Assembly: GCA_039923935.1 (NCBI GenBank)
Contig: JBDTBU010000230.1
Location: forward strand, 1-6,985
DNA: 6,985 bases
Origin: Paraktedonobacter sp039923935
GTDB taxonomy: Bacteria > Chloroflexota > Ktedonobacteria > Ktedonobacterales > Ktedonobacteraceae
Direction: 5' to 3'
Of this stretch, positions 5,475 through 6,985 are shown piece by piece. The translations under genes and the position numbers were made by a program. Position 1 is the first letter of the stretch; the number at the start of each line of letters is the position of its first letter. Below the pieces are notes generated by a model. It did not search any database. It worked only from the letters and a program-made list of their open reading frames with translations, and was not told where the DNA came from.

Positions 5475-6380
5475 CTAACTCTGACCTCGCACCTCAACCC
5501 CAGCCATTTGTTCTAGCACTTTGAGGACGGAGGTGTAGTCCTGGCGACCATAGCCCGCCGCGCGTGCCATCTCGTACAACTGGCGGGCCAGGGCGGTCAT
5601 AGGCACAACCGTCGAGTTTTCCGCCGCTAGGTCCAGGGCCAAACCCAGGTCTTTGTGCAACAGATCAGTCATAAAGCCCGGCTGGAAACCACCGTTGAAG
5701 GCGCGTAGGGGAAACTGATTGGCAAGCTGCCAACTGGCACCAGCGCTAACCCCGATGATTTTCGTCATGGCCTCCACATCGACGCCATTTTTCACGCCCA
5801 GCACAAAAGACTCGGCGATGGCGGCGGCAATCGTGCCGACCAGGATATTGTTGACCAACTTGACGACCTCGCCCGCACCCTGGGGACCAACGTAGAAAAT
5901 ATTCTCTGGCTTGCCCATAGCCTCCAAAACTGGACGCACCTGCTCGAAGATCTCTTGTTCGCCACCAACCATAATGGTTAGGGTGCCGTTGACCGCGCCC
6001 TGTGAGCCGCCGCTGACTGGCGCATCCAGGAAATGTGCGCCGCGTGTGGCTGCCACTTCACCCAACTTGCGACTCGTGGCTGGGGCAATGGTGCTCATAT
6101 CGACGATAATCAGCCCCTTACGTGCGCCAGCGAGAATACTTTGCTCGCCCATCACGATCTCCTCAACTTCTGGTGAGTTGGGCAACATAGTGATGACCAC
6201 ATCCGAAACCATAGCCACGGCACGCGGCGAGGGTGCCTGCTTCGCACCCGCCTGCAAAACCTCCTGTACCTCAGACTTCTCTGGGTGGCGAGCAAAAATG
6301 GTGACGTGATGCCCCGCTTTGAGCAAGTTGAGCGTCATTGGACGCCCCATAACTCCAACACCAATAAAACCGACTTGCAT
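5475..6380 (-). CDS. NAD(P)-dependent beta-hydroxyacid dehydrogenase (3-hydroxyisobutyrate dehydrogenase / tartronate semialdehyde reductase family)
   Basis: Members are soluble oxidoreductases acting on beta-hydroxyacids such as 3-hydroxyisobutyrate or glycerate/tartronate semialdehyde. The 301-residue length is typical. The N-terminus MQVGFIGVGVMGRPM (1-15) is the dinucleotide-binding Rossmann motif and family signature. The substrate-binding DAPVSGG is at 119-125. The GAGEVVKLVNN segment carries the catalytic Lys174 and the conserved Asn178. HKDLGLAL lies near residue 240 in the all-helical C-terminal domain. After the second Rossmann strand comes FARHPEK, so Arg31 may suggest NADP(H) preference (weak inference). 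The start is supported by AAAGGGA 9 bases upstream. The gene converges on the protease gene with 6 bp between stop codons and has its own promoter. The exact substrate is not determined. Confidence 0.93.
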   Translation of the reverse strand: MQVGFIGVGVMGRPMTLNLLKAGHHVTIFARHPEKSEVQEVLQAGAKQAPSPRAVAMVSDVVITMLPNSPEVEEIVMGEQSILAGARKGLIIVDMSTIAPATSRKLGEVAATRGAHFLDAPVSGGSQGAVNGTLTIMVGGEQEIFEQVRPVLEAMGKPENIFYVGPQGAGEVVKLVNNILVGTIAAAIAESFVLGVKNGVDVEAMTKIIGVSAGASWQLANQFPLRAFNGGFQPGFMTDLLHKDLGLALDLAAENSTVVPMTALARQLYEMARAAGYGRQDYTSVLKVLEQMAGVEVRGQS

Positions 6381-6408
6381 AAGACTTAATCCCTTTCTGT
6401 TTTGTTAG

Positions 6409-6439
6409 ATTATACCAGCATTTTCCCATTTTTTAGCAA
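6409..6439 (-). promoter_or_regulatory. Promoter of the beta-hydroxyacid dehydrogenase gene
   Basis: On the minus strand TATAAT (6409-6414) is preceded by TGG (6415-6417), giving the extended -10 TGGTATAAT. A weak -35, TTGCTA, lies at 6434-6439 with a 19-bp spacer. Transcription should start near 6402, about 22 nt before the ATG at 6380. Confidence 0.65.
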
Positions 6440-6464
6440 AAGCTTCTCATCGATCTATAGCGTA

Positions 6465-6521
6465 GCACACACGAAAAGCCATCCGGCTCAGAACCCTCGC
6501 CAGATGGCTTTTTGTGTGTGC
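6465..6521 (-). terminator. Strong intrinsic terminator, potentially bidirectional
   Basis: Arms 6465-6483 and 6503-6521 pair over 19 positions with one G-T pair (6473/6513). The core is AAAAGCCATC (6474-6483) against GATGGCTTTT (6503-6512). Three more pairs form inside (GGC 6485-6487 with GCC 6499-6501). The stem has A-runs on one side and T-runs on the other, so it can act in both directions. On the minus strand it lies about 30 bases after the hydrolase stop and before the dehydrogenase promoter, which insulates the two genes. Confidence 0.8.
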
Positions 6522-6550
6522 GGTTTCCTCAAGTTTTATTGGTTCATCGC

Positions 6551-6985
6551 TTACTTACTACCAAGGAAGGGAGCAAGCACCGGGAGGAGGAGATCAGGTC
6601 GAAAAACAATGTTGTAATGAGTGACACCAGGCAAGATAGCGAGTTGTGATGAAATGAGGTTCTCACCAGTCCAGCCAGCATCCTTCAAGCCACCGCCAAG
6701 GAGATTGAAAAACGCTACAGCGTGCGATGGAGGAAGTGCATCCGAATCGCCAGCGATAATCAGGGTAGGTGTGCTCAAAGCGGAAACCTGTTCTGTCCAA
6801 TCATAGTCTTGACTCATAGCTTCCCTTATTTTGGCGACAAACGTCGAGAAATCTTCTGGCCTTGGCGCAATACTCATGTAGGCATCATGCATGGGAGTCC
6901 CAATAAAGGACTCAGGTGTGATAGAGGTCATGCCTGTGCGAATTTCGGGATGCCAGCCAGCTCCTTTGAAAGCTGCGGAGATAAG
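6551..6985 (-). CDS. Alpha/beta fold hydrolase, C-terminal part only
   Basis: The gene reads into the window from the right edge. I read 144 codons, open at the edge, ending at TAA (6551-6553). It starts in the window as LISAAFKGAGWHPEIRTGM, so the first ATG at 6931 is internal and not the start. GDSDALPP carries the likely catalytic acid, and LPGVTHYNI the catalytic His near the C-terminus. LSTPTLIIAGDSD is the usual strand before the acid. The nucleophile elbow (GxSxG) must lie in the missing N-terminal part. The substrate cannot be deduced. A hairpin terminator follows the stop. Confidence 0.88.
   Translation of the reverse strand, partial: LISAAFKGAGWHPEIRTGMTSITPESFIGTPMHDAYMSIAPRPEDFSTFVAKIREAMSQDYDWTEQVSALSTPTLIIAGDSDALPPSHAVAFFNLLGGGLKDAGWTGENLISSQLAILPGVTHYNIVFRPDLLLPVLAPFLGSK

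Noticed and set aside
5911..6309. A 132-codon plus-strand open frame opposite the dehydrogenase gene
   Set aside because: It lies inside a conserved gene on the other strand and has no family motif, so it is a shadow.

Overview
The window comes from a bacterial chromosome of moderate GC content. It carries three complete plus-strand genes (a CinA-family protein, an Nramp-type metal transporter and an M50 intramembrane metalloprotease), one complete minus-strand gene (an NAD(P)-binding beta-hydroxyacid dehydrogenase), and two minus-strand genes cut by the window edges: a B12-dependent ribonucleotide reductase on the left and an alpha/beta hydrolase on the right. The gene mix recalls Chloroflexota such as Ktedonobacteria, but that is a guess from protein flavour and not a demonstrated assignment. 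There is no phage gene, transposase, CRISPR array or RNA gene, so this looks like ordinary chromosome.

Left part (1-1455). The reductase gene reads leftwards from 1082 off the edge. It is interrupted in frame by a 162-residue mini-intein (270-755) with no homing endonuclease, placed directly before a conserved cysteine of the reductase. The intein has Ser where most inteins have the penultimate His. Upstream lie a clear sigma70-type promoter (TTGAAA, 17 bp, TATACT) and two NrdR-box-like sites 31 bp apart centre to centre, the spacing expected for the nucleotide-sensing repressor NrdR. A second possible promoter with an extended -10 lies further upstream. The divergent cinA gene starts at 1456.

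Middle (1456-5468). cinA is followed in the same direction by the Nramp-like gene, whose metal-site motifs differ from classical Nramp. One base after the stop of that gene begins a 154-bp element bounded by 32-base inverted repeats (30 of 32 matching), with a nested 8-bp inverted repeat inside. This is the main unexplained structure of the window. It is followed by an A-tract, an extended -10 promoter and the M50 protease gene, whose N-terminal 100 or so residues are a polar, Tyr/Gln/Pro-containing tail ahead of the membrane domain.

Right part (5469-6985). The dehydrogenase gene converges on the protease gene with only 6 bp between the stop codons. It has its own extended -10 promoter. Upstream of it is a strong, nearly symmetrical hairpin terminator, which ends transcription of the partial alpha/beta hydrolase gene. 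No shared pathway links these genes. The connected unit is the reductase with its intein and putative NrdR operator.
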